A stretch of 64,000 bases of DNA from Elephas maximus indicus (GCF_024166365.1 NC_064820.1:85140001-85204000), one strand, 5' to 3'. Shown: positions 34,829-45,443, counted from the stretch's first letter. Made by a program: numbers and translations. Notes: a model not told the origin generated them from the letters alone.

Positions 34829-34998
34829 TGGTTAAAGGGATCAACTGTTAACTAAAAGATCGGCAGTTCGAAACCACCAGCTGCTCCAAGGGAGAAAGAT
34901 GTGGCAGTCTGCTTCTGTAGAGATTTACAGCCTTGGAAACCCTTTGGGGTCGCTCTGAGTCAGAATCAATTTAATAGCAGTAGATTTGGTTTTTTGGT
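34829..34998 (+). repeat. AfroSINE in ERV-L gag
   Basis: Variant with 'aaagatcggcagttcgaaac', 'gggagaaagatgtggcagtc' and 'ggtcgctctgagtcagaatc'. Related to the SINE at 380-582. Confidence 0.85.
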
Positions 34999-35041
34999 AT
35001 ACAAACAGAAACCTGGAGAGTATGTGTGGAAATGGCTATTA

Positions 35042-35557
35042 CCTTGCTTATCTAGTGCTGCCATAACAGAAATACCACAAGTGAATTGGATGGCTTTAAC
35101 AAAGAGAAATTTATTCTCTCTCAGTCTAGAAGGCTACAAGTCCAAATTCAGAGTGTCAGCTCCAGGGGAAGGCTTTCTCTCTCTGTCAGCTCTGGAGGAA
35201 GATCTTTCTCCTCAATCTTCCCTGGACTAGGAGTTTCTCCAAGCAGGAACCCCAGGTCCAAAGATTGCACTCTGCTCCAGGTGCTTCTTTCTTGGTGGTA
35301 TGAGGTCTCCATGTCTCTCTGCTCACTACTCTCTTTAATATCTCAAAAGAGATTGGCTTAAGACACTATCTAATCTTGTAGATCTCATTAATGTAACTGC
35401 CGCTAATCCATCTTATTACATAATGGTAATGGGATTTACAACACATAGGGAAATCACATCAGATGATAAAATGGTAGACTATTATACAATACTGGGAATC
35501 ATGACCTAGCCAAGTTGACAGATATTTGGGGGGGGACACAATTCAATCTATAATAGA
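35042..35557 (-). repeat. MaLR-type LTR in ERV-L gag
   Basis: Same LTR family as 10097-10595, with 'tatta' duplicated at 35037-35041 and 35558-35562. Confidence 0.88.
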
Positions 35558-35644
35558 TATTAAGGATGTGGGATAATGATGTAAAGTACATAAAATTGGA
35601 TCAGTCTGAGATTATTGATATAGGGACCTTGATCGTCTTTTTTT

Positions 35645-35822
35645 TCCACAGACATTACACTGGTCTGTTATATTGATGACATTATACTGATGGGACCTAG
35701 TAAGGAAGAAGTGTCAATGACTCTAGTCTTATTGACAAGACATTTCCATGCCAGATGGCAGGTAATTAACCTGACAAAAATTCAGGCCCCTTCTACCTCA
35801 GTGAAATTTCCAGGGGTCCAGT
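35645..35822 (+). pseudogene. ERV-L reverse transcriptase fragment
   Basis: A short in-frame stretch with the catalytic motif Y-I-D-D ('CYIDDIIL', about 35667-35690) and 'LLTRHFHARWQVIN' downstream. The RT upstream is deleted; downstream it is cut by an LTR and the class I ERV. Confidence 0.85.
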
Positions 35823-35824
35823 AG

Positions 35825-36245
35825 TGTCATGGATTGAATTCTGTCCCCCCAAAAAATGTGTGTATAAATTTGGCTGGGCCATGATTCCCAGTAATGGTTG
35901 GTTGTCCTCCATTTTGTGATTGTAATTTTATGTTAAAGAGGATTAGGATGGAATTGTAATAAGGTCACATCCCTGATCCAATGTAAAGGGAGTTTCCCTG
36001 GGGTGTGGCCAGCACCACCTTTTATCTTACAAGATGGAAAAGGAAACAAGCAGAGAGTTGGGGATCTCATACCACCAAGAAAGCAGAGCATGTCCTTTGG
36101 ACTTGAGGTTCCTGTGCTGAGATGCTCCCAGATCAAGGGAAGACTGATGCATCACAAGGATCTTCCTCCAGAGCCGACAGAGAGAAAGCATTCCCCTGGA
36201 GCCAGAGCTCTGAATTCAGACTTGTGACCCTAATACTCCCCAGCA
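35825..36245 (+). repeat. MaLR-type LTR, 3' truncated, plus orientation
   Basis: Starts 'tgtcatggattgaattctgt' followed by 'cccccaaaa', the 5' end of a MaLR LTR, with 'tctcataccaccaagaaagc' and 'tcctccagagccgacagaga' in the body. The last ~80 bases are missing where the class I ERV LTR begins. Confidence 0.8.
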
Positions 36246-36771
36246 TGTTTTCTCCTTTTCAAAATGGGTGACTGAGAGCTTGACATAACTAACACCATGA
36301 TGAACCTATAAGTTTTTTTTTTTCTTTTTTGCCTGCCTTCTCCTTTCTGCATACCTTTGTTAATGACTTTGATTTGCTCTGTCCAGCCACCTGTGACTTA
36401 TGAGCTCCCCACAGGAAGATTAAAGCCCAGATGTCTGGCATGTATGTCTTTAGCCTGATAAGGAGATGTTCCTCATTTATCTCTTTAATCTGATAAAGAG
36501 TCTTTTGTACTTATCTTGCAATTAATAACTCTCTGGCCATGCCATCTGCAGGCTGCAAAGACAGTTCTAATCTTTGTAAAAAAAAAAAAAAAAAAAATCA
36601 TATATAAACTCTAATGTAAAATTGCCTTTTGGAACTCCACAGAGACAGCCTGTGTTGCCGTCAGACTTTCTGTTGGTGGACACCTCCTAAATAAACTTTC
36701 TCTCTCTTTCTGACTTGGAGTACGTTTCATTGGCTCAACTGCTCCAGGGCATGGACCCTAATCGGGCAACA
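36246..36771 (+). repeat. 5' LTR of class I ERV
   Basis: About 526 bp, ending 'aatcgggcaaca'. It has a TATA-like 'tatataa' at 36601-36607 just after an A-run and the polyadenylation hexamer 'aataaa' at 36690-36695. The 5' boundary next to the truncated LTR is approximate. Confidence 0.8.
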
Positions 36772-36777
36772 AATTTT

Positions 36778-36795
36778 TGGCACCCAACTTGGGGC
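36778..36795 (+). other. Class I ERV primer-binding site (tRNA-Lys-like)
   Basis: 'tggcacccaacttggggc' differs at two positions from the usual tRNA-Lys1,2 primer site ('tggcgcccaacgtggggc'). Confidence 0.65.
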
Positions 36796-37120
36796 TCAAA
36801 TTACTCTGGCCATGGTTCCTTCTCCCTAAGGACCGGCCCTCTGGGAAGGACCCAGGGAGAGAGAAGATGCACTCCTCCTCAAGTTGTGAAGGTCCCTCAA
36901 CCTGTGGTGGCCTGGAGGTCGGGCGATGGGGGAGGACTCTGTGGCTGCAAGCTTCAGACGGAAGGAGGCAGTTTCTGTTGGCCACGGTAGGTAGCTGAGC
37001 ACTGAGTGGAAAGTTCTCTGTAAAAGCCACAGGGGCACTGGTTCTCATAGACTCCGTCCAAGAAGGGATGACTAGGTCCCATGAGGTTGGAAAAGAGACC
37101 AGTGAGGCTCCCCATTGCAA

Positions 37121-38560
37121 ATGGGTACCCAGGGAAGTAAGGTTCTGGCTGAGAGTCCGTTAGGTCTTATTCTTTCTAACTGGACTTATTTTGGGAGAGA
37201 TCCACTAAGAGATACCTTAAAAGTTTATGTAATCAGGTGTAACCTCAATACCAGCTCCCCGGTGGGGTCAGGTTGCCTGTAAATGGTTCTAGGGATTTTG
37301 GTACTATTATACAGCTTGATCTGTTTTGTACTCGAACTAACAAGTGAGATGAAAAACTGTATATAGAGTATTTTATGACATTATGGAATGAAAAAACATA
37401 AAGCCTCTGTTTTAGTCCCTCTTGTGCAGGCAAGTGATGATGGTGGGGTAGGAGAGGAAGAACTGGAGGATTTTTTTCATTCCCCCGCCTCAAAAATCCC
37501 CCTGGTATCAGAAGATGAGGATGGGAAGGCATTAAAGTGGGATGAAAGAGGTGGGACAGATATGGTCTCTCCACCCCATACTAGGAGTGGGGTACAGTTT
37601 GGCCCAGTTCCCATAGGAGGGATTTACCCACTCCGGGAGGTGCCAGTCCCTGCTGCAGAAGGGCCACCTCAGATGATGCAGGTCCATAATATGTTCCCAG
37701 CTTCGGATTTGTATAACTGGAAGCGAAACCTTCTGGAGTATCGGTCAGACCCACATGCCATAACTGAACATTTTTCTCACATTTTTGCTACCTACCATCC
37801 TACATAGGCTGATTGTCAGACTTTAGTAGATGCACTCCTCACTGCAGAAGAAACACAGATGGTCTTAGCAAAAGCAAAAGAAAAGGCAGAAGAAAAATAC
37901 AATGAGGAAGAAAATGTAGCTGGAGTACCAGCAGATGAAGCAGTACTGGCTAAAGAGCCAAGGTGGACTTGAATACAACAGAAGGCAGATGGAGTCTCAT
38001 AGCTTCCCAAGGTTTCCTCCGGTACAGGCTAAAGTTTACCTAGACAGATAAACTTTTGTAAAATCAAGGAGATCATTCAGGGGTCAGAAGAAAACTCATC
38101 AGCCTTTCTGGAATGGCTCATGACAGGGTCCCATAAGTATACAAACATGAACCCTGTACTGCCCCAGAATGGTCCTCAATCAGCATGACTTTTATTCGTT
38201 AAACTGCTACTGACATTTGAAGAAAATTGCAGAAGGTGGAAGGAGGACTAGGGGCGCTGTCTTTAACTCAATTGGTTGAAATTGCATTTGAGGTTTTTAC
38301 CAAGAGAGATCAGGTAAAAGAGGCTGAGAAAAAGAAAGAAAAATACCAAGACGTGAAGAAACAAGCCAATCTACTGGCTGATGCTCTAGAGTCATCTGAA
38401 GGAAGACAATGAGACCAAGATAAGGACAAGCCCCAACTACGAAAAACCAGTGTGCATTTTGCAAAGAGGAGGGACACTGGAAATATGAATGCCCCAAAAG
38501 AAAGAATGGAAAAGGGCCAGGCAAGATTGAAAAGGGGAGAAGCTTTTTCAAGGAATTATG
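37121..38560 (+). pseudogene. Class I ERV gag remnant
   Basis: ATG 37121 encodes 'MGTQGSKVLAESPLGLILSN', with a Gly2 suited to myristoylation, as in matrix proteins. It stops near 37282. The frame from 37388 has an acidic, Pro-rich stretch and then 'YPLREVPVPAAEG' and 'FPASDLYNWKRNL' (matrix/capsid boundary theme), ending at 37805. Capsid text follows with shifts to 38400. The nucleocapsid zinc knuckle 'CAFCKEEGHWKYEC' is intact at 38451-38492. Stops at 37282, 37806 and 38410 disable it. Confidence 0.85.
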
Positions 38561-38911
38561 AAAGAGCTGGAGGAGGACTCTGAAAGACAGAGATCAGGGG
38601 AAACAACTTTTGATTTACTTCCTACTGATCCCCTGGTAAAAGTTATGGGAGGAGAACAGCCAGTAGACCTTTTGGTTGATACCAGAACAGCCTTCTCAGT
38701 GCTCACCCAGATGACTGGAAAAGAGGTGACTAGATCATTTTGGCAGCCAAAGGGCTGTGAAATAGGAGAAACTAAGCTATTCCACCAGTTTCTATACATG
38801 CCTGAATGCCTGGTCACCCTTTTGGTGTGGGATTTCCTGAGTAAAGTGCATTCTGAAATCTCTTTTGATGAAAAAGACTTGTTTCTGACAGTACCACCAG
38901 CAAATGCCTAG
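38558..38911 (+). pseudogene. Class I ERV protease remnant
   Basis: Frame of 117 codons with 'VDLLVDTRTAFSVL'. The retroviral aspartic protease motif is D-T/S-G-A; here it is D-T-R-T at 38678-38689, so the catalytic Asp remains but the Gly is lost. C-terminus ends 'ISFDEKDLFLTV', as expected just before RT. Confidence 0.8.
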
Positions 38912-40200
38912 AAAATACAAGCAGCTCTCTTGGCCCTCACCCAATTAATGCTATCCCCGGCACCCATCTCACCCATGGCTCAAAAAGTGGTTGATGCCAT
39001 GGCCCCATGGGTTTGGGCAAGTGGCTGGCCAGGATGAGCTTGGATTGTCCTCCCTGTGACCATGGAGCTGTTACCCAACGTCATACCTCCTTAGATTAAA
39101 CAATATCTGCTGGGACCTGAGGCTCACCTAGGACTGCAGGGACTGATCGCTCAATACCTAGAGTGGGGACTGTTACGAGAGTGCCTATTCCCATTCATCA
39201 CTCCTATTCTGCTGGTGACGAAGGTGTCAACTGGTAAGTACCATTTTGTTCAAGATTTGTGGGCTGTTAACAAAGTTGTGAAGACCTTATACCCGGTAGT
39301 CCCAAACCCATATACCCTACTGTCAGCCTTCCCACCTTCCTGTGTTCATTTTACTGTTTTGGATTTAAAAAACTCTTTTGTATCCCACTGGCCACTGAGA
39401 CCCAGCTGATCTTTGCTTTTGAATGGGAGGCAGACAAAGGAAAGAAGCAGCTCTGTTGGGACTGTGCTACCCCAAGCATTTAAGAACTCCTCCACAATTT
39501 TTGAAACAGTGCTGGCCCAAGATCTAGAGCAGTTACCTCCCCTCAACTGAGGAGTGGTCCTGCAACAAGTGGATGACCTCCTGATAGAAAGTGAGTCTGA
39601 AGAAGACTCACAAATACTGTGATTGTCTTCAATTTTTTGGCCAAAGCTGGATACCAAATATCTTTAGGAAAGTTACAAGCTAACCTCACAGAGGTAAAAT
39701 ACCTAGGTTTCTTCAACTCCCAAGGGCAAAGGCATTTACTACCTGAAGTAATAGAAACTATCTGCTGCCTAGCCCCTCTCAAGACACATAAACAGCTCAG
39801 AGGATTCCTAGGAATTGTGGGTTTCTGTACCATCTGGATTCCCAATTTTGGGGTCCTGTACAACCTCTCTATCAGGCTACTCAGGGGGCAGAGAGAGATA
39901 CTTTCAAATAGACTCCCGAGTGTTAACAAGACTTTTTTGATTTAAAGTCCCAGTTGACGAAAGCCCTAGTCCTGGGGCTGCCAGATTATCAAAAATCCTT
40001 TAAACTATATACCAACGAAAGAAGAGAAGTAGTTGTTGGTGTATTAACCCAGCTTTGGGGACCATGGAGAAGCCCTGTTGCCTATTTCTCTAAAAATCTG
40101 GACCCTGTATCAAAGGCTGGCCAGCCTGTCTCTGAGCGGTTGCTGCAGATAGCATTTTCATTAAAGAGGCTATCAAATTTACTTTAGGACATGATACTAT
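38912..40200 (+). pseudogene. Class I ERV reverse transcriptase remnant
   Basis: RT start theme near 39090 ('QYLLGPEAHLGLQGLIAQYL'), fingers 'GKYHFVQDLWAVNKVV' in 39215-39409, motif A 'FTVLDLKNSF' near 39350, motif C 'QQVDDLLI' at about 39563-39583, then thumb/connection 39619-40187 ('KYLGFFNSQGQRHLL', 'LRGFLGIVGFCTIWIPNF'). Several stops and shifts, for example after 39409 and near 39550. Confidence 0.85.
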
Positions 40201-40808
40201 CACATTTGTCCCTCACACAGTGACTATAGTATTGGAACAAAAAGAACATTTGTGGCTCTCCTCCAGTTGGCTACCACTATATCAAACCCAGCTTTTGGGG
40301 GAATCAAATTTGACTTTACAGGTGAGTTCACAGCTAAACTCAGCCTCCCTGTGCCACTTGACCCCTGAGAGGAAAGTATCCATAATTGTATTGAGGTCCT
40401 TGATGCTATTTATTCAAGTCCACCCAATTTCCAAGATGAACCCCTGCTCGACCCAGACAGTACCTGGTTCACTGATGGTAGAAGGCCAGTGTGCAGGGTA
40501 TGCGATTGTCTTTATCAGCAGTTATTGAAAGCAAACCCTTACTAGCCGGCACCTTGGCCCAGAAGACTGAACTCGTTGCCATGATAAGAGCCTTGGAATT
40601 GGCAGAAGGTAAGAAAATTATAATTTACACGGATTCCAATTATGTTTTTAAAGTGCTGCATGAGCATGGAGCCTGTGGAAAGAAAGGGGTCTCTTAAACG
40701 CAAGAAAGAATTATTAAGTATGGAACTGAACTGCTGCAAATTTTGGATGCTGTCCTAAAACCTCAGCAGGTAGCAGTAGTGCACTGTCGAGTTCACCAAA
40801 AAGGGGAC
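40201..40808 (+). pseudogene. Class I ERV RNase H remnant
   Basis: 'WFTDGR' (catalytic Asp) near 40463-40481, then in a shifted frame 'QKTELVAMIRALELAEGK' (Glu) and 'KIIIYTDSNYVFKVLH' (Asp) in 40491-40697. Ends 'AVVHCRVHQKG' near 40800, where a MaLR LTR is inserted. Confidence 0.82.
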
Positions 40809-41323
40809 TATTTTAGTCATCTAATGCTGCTATAACAGAAATACTACAAGTGGATGGCTTTAACAAAGAGAAATTTATTTTCTCACTGTCTAGTAGGCTC
40901 CAAGTCCAAATCCAGGGTGCCAGCTCCAGGGGAAGGCTTTCTCTCTCTGTCAGCTCTGGAGGAAGGTCCTTGTCATCAGTCTTCCCTTGGTCTGAGAGCA
41001 TCTCTGTGCAGGGATCCAGGTCCAAGGGACATGCTCTGCTCCTGGCACTGCTTTCTTGGTGGTATGAGGTCCCCATGTCTCCCCGGTTGCTTCTCTCTTT
41101 TATATCTCAAAAGAGATTGGCTTAAGACACTATCTAATCTTATAAATCTCATCAATATAACTGCTGCTAATCCATTTTATTCCATCATAGTAATGGCATT
41201 TGCAACACATAGGGAAATCACATCAGATGATAAAATGGTAGACAATCATATAATCATACAAAGGAATCATGACCTAGCCAAGCTGACAGATATTTTGGGG
41301 GGGACACAATTCAATCCATGATA
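40809..41323 (-). repeat. MaLR-type LTR in class I ERV pol
   Basis: Same family as 10097-10595. Perfect 5-bp duplication 'gggac' at 40804-40808 and 41324-41328. It inserted after the class I ERV. Confidence 0.9.
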
Positions 41324-41328
41324 GGGAC

Positions 41329-42594
41329 CATGCAATAATATGAGGGAATAACGCAGCCTATCAGGAAGCCAAATGAGTAGCTGCTGGAGTCTGCCCAATT
41401 TGCGCTCTCCTCCCAACCCTCTCCATGCCAGACAAACCTCCCCAATATACATACTCAGGAAGATCTACAGAGAGGCCAGGACTGGGGAGCCACACAAGAG
41501 AGTCAGGGCTGGAAACATAGCCCTGATGTTAGGATTTTCATCCCTGCCAATCAGGTTTTTAATTTTATTTTTCATTTATATCAGGCTTCATAGTTTGGGA
41601 AAGAAACCATATTTGACTGGGTTAACGAAACATGTCTTTCAAGAAAAGCTCATTATAGCCACTCACCACGCGGCTGATGCTTGCTTACTTTGTGCTGTCA
41701 ATAATCCGAAGACTTATGGACCCAAGATTTCTGGCCCTCAAGGAATAGGACCCTTTCCCTGTGAATTGCCTTTTGTGAAGTATTCAAAACTAAACATCAG
41801 ATAAAATATTTACTGGTGTGTGTAGTTCTTTTTCAGGATGGGTAGAAGCTTTTCCCTGCTGGACCGAGATGGCTAAAGAGGTAACCAAGGCCCTTCTGAA
41901 AGAAATCATCGCCCACTTCGGGCTTTCAAGAGGTCTCAATGGTGATGATGGCACCCATTTTGTATCCGCAGTGGCACAACAGGTTTCAGCTGCTTTAGGA
42001 ATAAAGTGGAAACTCCAAGCAGCATAGACACCCCAATCTAGAGGAAAGGTTGAAAGATTGAATCAGACCGTAAAATATCACCTTAGTAAACCATGCCAAG
42101 GGACCAGGCTGCCCTGGACAGGTCTGTCACTAGCTCTCCTCCGAGTCTGTATTTCACCTCAGGGAAAACTTAAAATCAGTCCCTTTGAAGTACTTAATGG
42201 GAAACCATACTCAACCAACTCTCCCTGCAATCCTCCACCCAGACCCCTAATGTAATGTCCATATATTTGCTTTCTCTAACCAAAATTCTGTCCCAGTTGC
42301 ATATGGCAGTGTGGATTCAGTAGAAGTTACCTCTTGAGATAGCCATGCACTCTTTGCAGCCCAGCGACCAGGTGCTCCTTCGAAAGTGGAAGGAGCTCCT
42401 GTTACAGCCTAAGGGGTACCTAAGTAGTACCCTTCACTGTACTGCTCAGCACTCACACAGCTGTAAAGCTTGCAGGATCAAACCATGCATCCGTCATTCC
42501 TGTATCAAGCCCTGCCCCGTCTACCGTGACAAGAAGGAGTGGAAAGCCCAGTCCATCAACGGCCTGAAGTTAAGGCTTTCTAGAGTTGAAGAGT
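41329..42594 (+). pseudogene. Class I ERV integrase remnant
   Basis: Zinc-binding region 'HHAADACLLCAVNNPKTYGP' near 41665-41725, core with 'FSGWVEAFPCWTEMAKEVTK' and 'LNGDDGTHFVSAVAQQ' (second catalytic Asp) in 41818-42027, then 'KTNQTVK'-like text near 42058 and C-terminal domain 'LQPSDQVLLRKWKE' in 42345-42596. Stops between each piece. Confidence 0.82.
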
Positions 42595-42597
42595 AAA

Positions 42598-42895
42598 AAT
42601 GTTTTTAATGTTAGCTTGGATGGGATTACTATCAGGTGCCAGAGAGACTTCCGCCCAGGGAATCCTTGTACCTGAGGTGAACACTCCCCCAACCCCTTGT
42701 TAAAAGATGGAAATTTTGGGGTCTATATTGCTACAGAAGTGTTAAACGTTACCGATTTGTCTGGAGGGGGGGTGTTGCATGCCAACTCAGCCCTCAAGTC
42801 CTGTCTCATCAGGGTTTGTACTCCCCTAGAGGCAATTCAGAAATTTCACTGTTTTCAAACACACAAAGAAAGAGCTACAATATTCTGATATTTAT
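42598..42895 (+). pseudogene. Start of class I ERV env (truncated)
   Basis: Beginning about 42600, 'MFLMLAWMGLLSGARETSAQ' looks like an envelope signal peptide, in the right place just after integrase. A stop follows after about 34 codons, and a second frame (42697-42888) continues for 63 codons. The rest of env and the 3' LTR are absent. Env identity is inferred mainly from position and the hydrophobic leader. Confidence 0.55.
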
Positions 42896-42959
42896 AGCTG
42901 GGGCCTGTTACAAGATTCAAAGACAGAGATGTATACTCTTCAGGTTTCCTTGGGGGAAC

Positions 42960-43345
42960 TCCTCATGCGGAGTTCCTAATGACCAGTTTACTGAGGAAAA
43001 GAAAACTCATTCCTGGTTTACAGATGGTTCTGCACAATATGCAGGCACCTCTCAGAAGTGGACAGTAGCAGCAAGGCAGCCCGTTTCTGGGATTTCCCTG
43101 ATGAACAGTGGTGAAGGGAAGTCCTCCCAGTGGGCAGAATTTCAAACAGTGTACCTGGTTGTTCGTTTTTCTTGGAAGCATAGGTGGCCAGATGTGAAAT
43201 TATATACTGATTCATGGGCTGTGACCAATGGTTTGGCTGGATGGTTAGGGACTCAGAAGGAACGTGATTGGAAAACTGGAGACAAGGAGTATGAGGAAGT
43301 GTCATGTGGATAGACCTCTCTGCATGGGCCAAAGAAGTGAAGATA
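42960..43345 (+). pseudogene. ERV-L RNase H remnant
   Basis: 'WFTDGSAQYAG' (Asp), 'SSQWAEFQTVYLVV' (Glu) and 'KLYTDSWAVTNGLAGW' (Asp) retain the RNase H catalytic residues. The frame stops at 43314. The sequence is clearly different from the class I RNase H at 40201-40808, confirming return to the host ERV-L. Confidence 0.88.
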
Positions 43346-44110
43346 TTTGTGTCTCATGTCAATGGTCACCAAAGGGAGACCTTGGCAGAGGAGGAGTTTA
43401 ACAAACCTAGTGGATAGGACGACACGTTCTGTGGATACCAGTCATTCTCTCTCCTCAGCCACTGCTTATGAACAAAGTAGCCATGATGGCAGGGACAGAG
43501 CTTATGCTTGGGCTCAGCAACATGTACTTCCACTCACCAAGGCCGACTTCGCTATAGCCACAGCTGAGTGCCCAATCTGCCAACAGCAGAGACAAACACT
43601 GAGTCCCCAATATGGCACCATTCCTAGGAGGGATCAGCCAGTAACATGGTGGCAGGTTGACTACATTGGACCACTTCCATCATGGAAAGGGCAGCATTTT
43701 GTTCTTACTGGAATAGACATTTATTCTGGATACAGATTTGCCTTCTCTGCACACAATGCTTCTGCCAAAACTACCATCCGTGGACTTACGAAATGCCTTA
43801 TCCACCGTCATGGTATCCCTCACAACATTGCCTTGGATCAAGGAACTTATGTCATGGCAAATGAAGTGCGGCAGTGGGCCCAGGCTCAGGGAATTCACTG
43901 GTTTTACTATGTTCCTCATCATCCTGAAGCAGCTGGCTTGATAAAACAATGGAATGGCCTTCTAAAGACACAACTACTGTGCCAGCTAGATGGCAATACT
44001 TTGTAGGGTTGGGACAGTGTTCTCCAGGAGGTTGTATATGCTCTAAACCAGCGCCCAATATATGGTGCTATTTCTCCCATAGCCAGAATTCATGAGTCCA
44101 GGAATCAAGC
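43346..44110 (+). pseudogene. ERV-L integrase remnant with altered catalytic Glu
   Basis: Integrase joins viral DNA to the host. An open frame of 219 codons (43347-44006) includes zinc-site 'ECPICQQQR', 'WWQVDYIGPLPSW' (first Asp), 'IALDQGTYVMA' (second Asp) and 'HHPEAAGLIKQWNGLL', where the family has Glu at the position now Lys (LIK). A stop at 44007 and further text follow to about 44110 ('EVVYALNQRPIYGAISPIA'). Confidence 0.88.
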
Positions 44111-44660
44111 AGTGGAAATGAGAATGGTACCACTCATTATTGCCCCTAGTGACCCATTTGCAAAATTTTTGCCTCCTGTCCCTGTGAACCTATGCTCTGT
44201 GTGTCTAGAAGTTCTTATTCTAAAGGGAGGAATGTTCCCACCAGGAGACACAACACTGATTCCACTGAACTGCAAGTTAAGAATGCCATCCGGCCACTTG
44301 GACTCCTCATGCCTCTGGATCAACGAAGAAGGGAGTTATCATATTGGCTGGTGTGACTGATCTTGATTATCAAGGGGAAATCGGATTGATATTACATAAT
44401 GGAGGTAAAGAAGAGTATGTCTGGAATACAGGAGATCCCTAAGGAAGTCTCTTAGGACTACCATGCCCTATAATTAAAGTCAATAGAAAACCACAGCAAA
44501 TTAATACCAACATGACTACTCACGGTGCAGTCCCTTCAGGAATAAAGCTTTGGGTCACCCCCTCAGGCAAAGAACCACCACCAGCTGAGGTGTTTTCTGA
44601 CGGCAAAGGGAATACGGAATGGATTTTGGAAGAAGGTAGTTCTAAATACCAGCTATGACC
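44111..44660 (+). pseudogene. ERV-L dUTPase remnant
   Basis: dUTPase hydrolyses dUTP; ERV-L elements carry one after integrase. 44112-44360 reads 'MFPPGDTTLIPLNCKLRMPS' and 'GHLDSSCLW'. A frame change then gives 'GVTDLDYQGEIGLILHNGG' (dUTPase motif 3), followed by a stop in 'GDP*GSLLGL'. The tail to about 44660 is the usual C-terminal extension. Two frames and at least two stops: not functional. Confidence 0.8.
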
Positions 44661-44934
44661 ACATGACCAGTTGTAGAAATGAGGACTGTAATTATCTTAG
44701 TATTTCTTCCTTGTTTTCTTATGTGTAAGTGTGCAAACATCTTTGTTTTCTTCCTTCCCTTACCCCAGTATTTATTATAAAATATAAGCTGTAAATGGGG
44801 CTAGTGCATTTTAAGTTGTACACATGTTATTTGTATCATGTAAGGCAGAAATGACTTTATAATTGTCTTTATTTAGAGATTTTGTATGGTTTAAGGTGAT
44901 GTGTATAGATGCCAAGTTGACAAGGGGTGAGCTA

Positions 44935-45443
44935 TGATCATTAAGGTTATGTGTCAACTTGTCTAGGCCATGATACTCAGTGGGTTGGCAGATATTATGT
45001 AATTGTCTGCCATTTTGTAATCTGATGTGAGCAGCCAATCAGTTGAAAGAGGAGTTTCTTTGGGGGTGTGGCTTACATCCAATATATGTGGATGTTCTGG
45101 CAAAGCTTGCCCTCCCTGAATTCTGCATCTGACTCATAATCCTCTGACCTCCAGTTCTTGGGACATGACCCAGCAGTCTGCCATCTGACCTACAGATTTT
45201 GAAATTTGCCAGCTCCCACAGCCCCATGAGCCAGCACCCTACTGTCTGACCTGCCTATATGGGTTCATCAGCCCCTGCAACCACATGAGTCAGTAGATGC
45301 CTCCAGCTTGATACCTGATACATGAATTTGGGACTTGCCACCCTTCACAACTGTATAAGCCATTTCCTTTAAACCTATTTCTCTACATATATATTTGTAC
45401 ATATATATACACTTCACTGATTTTGCTCTTTTATACTAAGACA
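44935..45443 (+). repeat. 3' LTR of ERV-L
   Basis: Starts 'tgatcattaaggttatgtgt' and ends 'ttatactaagaca'. About 45 bp longer than the 5' LTR, partly from 'acaactgtataagccatttc' and an expanded (TA)n region near 45385-45410. The preceding 'caaggggtgag' may be the polypurine region. Confidence 0.85.

Larger units (their letters stand above)
34327..35640 (+). pseudogene. ERV-L gag remnant, interrupted by SINE and LTR
   Basis: Gag is the capsid polyprotein. ATG 34327 opens a Pro/Glu-rich frame of about 167 codons, with 'GKKWDPENSDGDIW' early and 'TPKELLDFSN' near its end. A SINE (34829-34998) cuts it. The frame resumes as 'YKQKPGEYVWKW' at about 34999-35041, is cut again by an LTR (35042-35557) and shows a last piece at 35563-35640. 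The rest of gag and the pol start are missing by deletion before about 35645. Confidence 0.85.
36246..42895 (+). mobile_element. Class I (gamma-like) ERV, 3' truncated, nested in ERV-L
   Basis: In order: 5' LTR, Lys-tRNA-like primer site, gag, protease, RT, RNase H, integrase and the beginning of env. A MaLR LTR (40809-41323) splits RNase H from integrase. The single C-X2-C-X4-H-X4-C knuckle and the gag text support class I. No 3' LTR is found; the element runs into ERV-L RNase H sequence near 42900. Many stops. Confidence 0.85.
33380..45443 (+). mobile_element. ERV-L provirus, multiply interrupted
   Basis: The 5' LTR (33380-33842) and 3' LTR (44935-45443) are the same family in the same orientation and bound gag, RT, RNase H, integrase and dUTPase remnants in viral order. 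The primer-binding site is Leu-tRNA-like, which is typical of ERV-L, and no env of its own is seen. LTRs differ at roughly one position in five to six over the alignable first 180 bases (by eye), so it is old. 'gtaat' at 33373-33377 and 45444-45448 is the likely 5-bp target duplication. It is interrupted by a SINE, two MaLR LTRs and a class I ERV. Confidence 0.88.

Noticed and set aside
34327-34851. Possible host gene with a Pro/Glu-rich protein
   Set aside because: It sits just after an LTR and primer-binding site and ends in gag text, so it is an ERV-L gag remnant.
39543-39929. 128-codon minus-strand frame
   Set aside because: Antisense to the class I ERV reverse transcriptase thumb/connection region.
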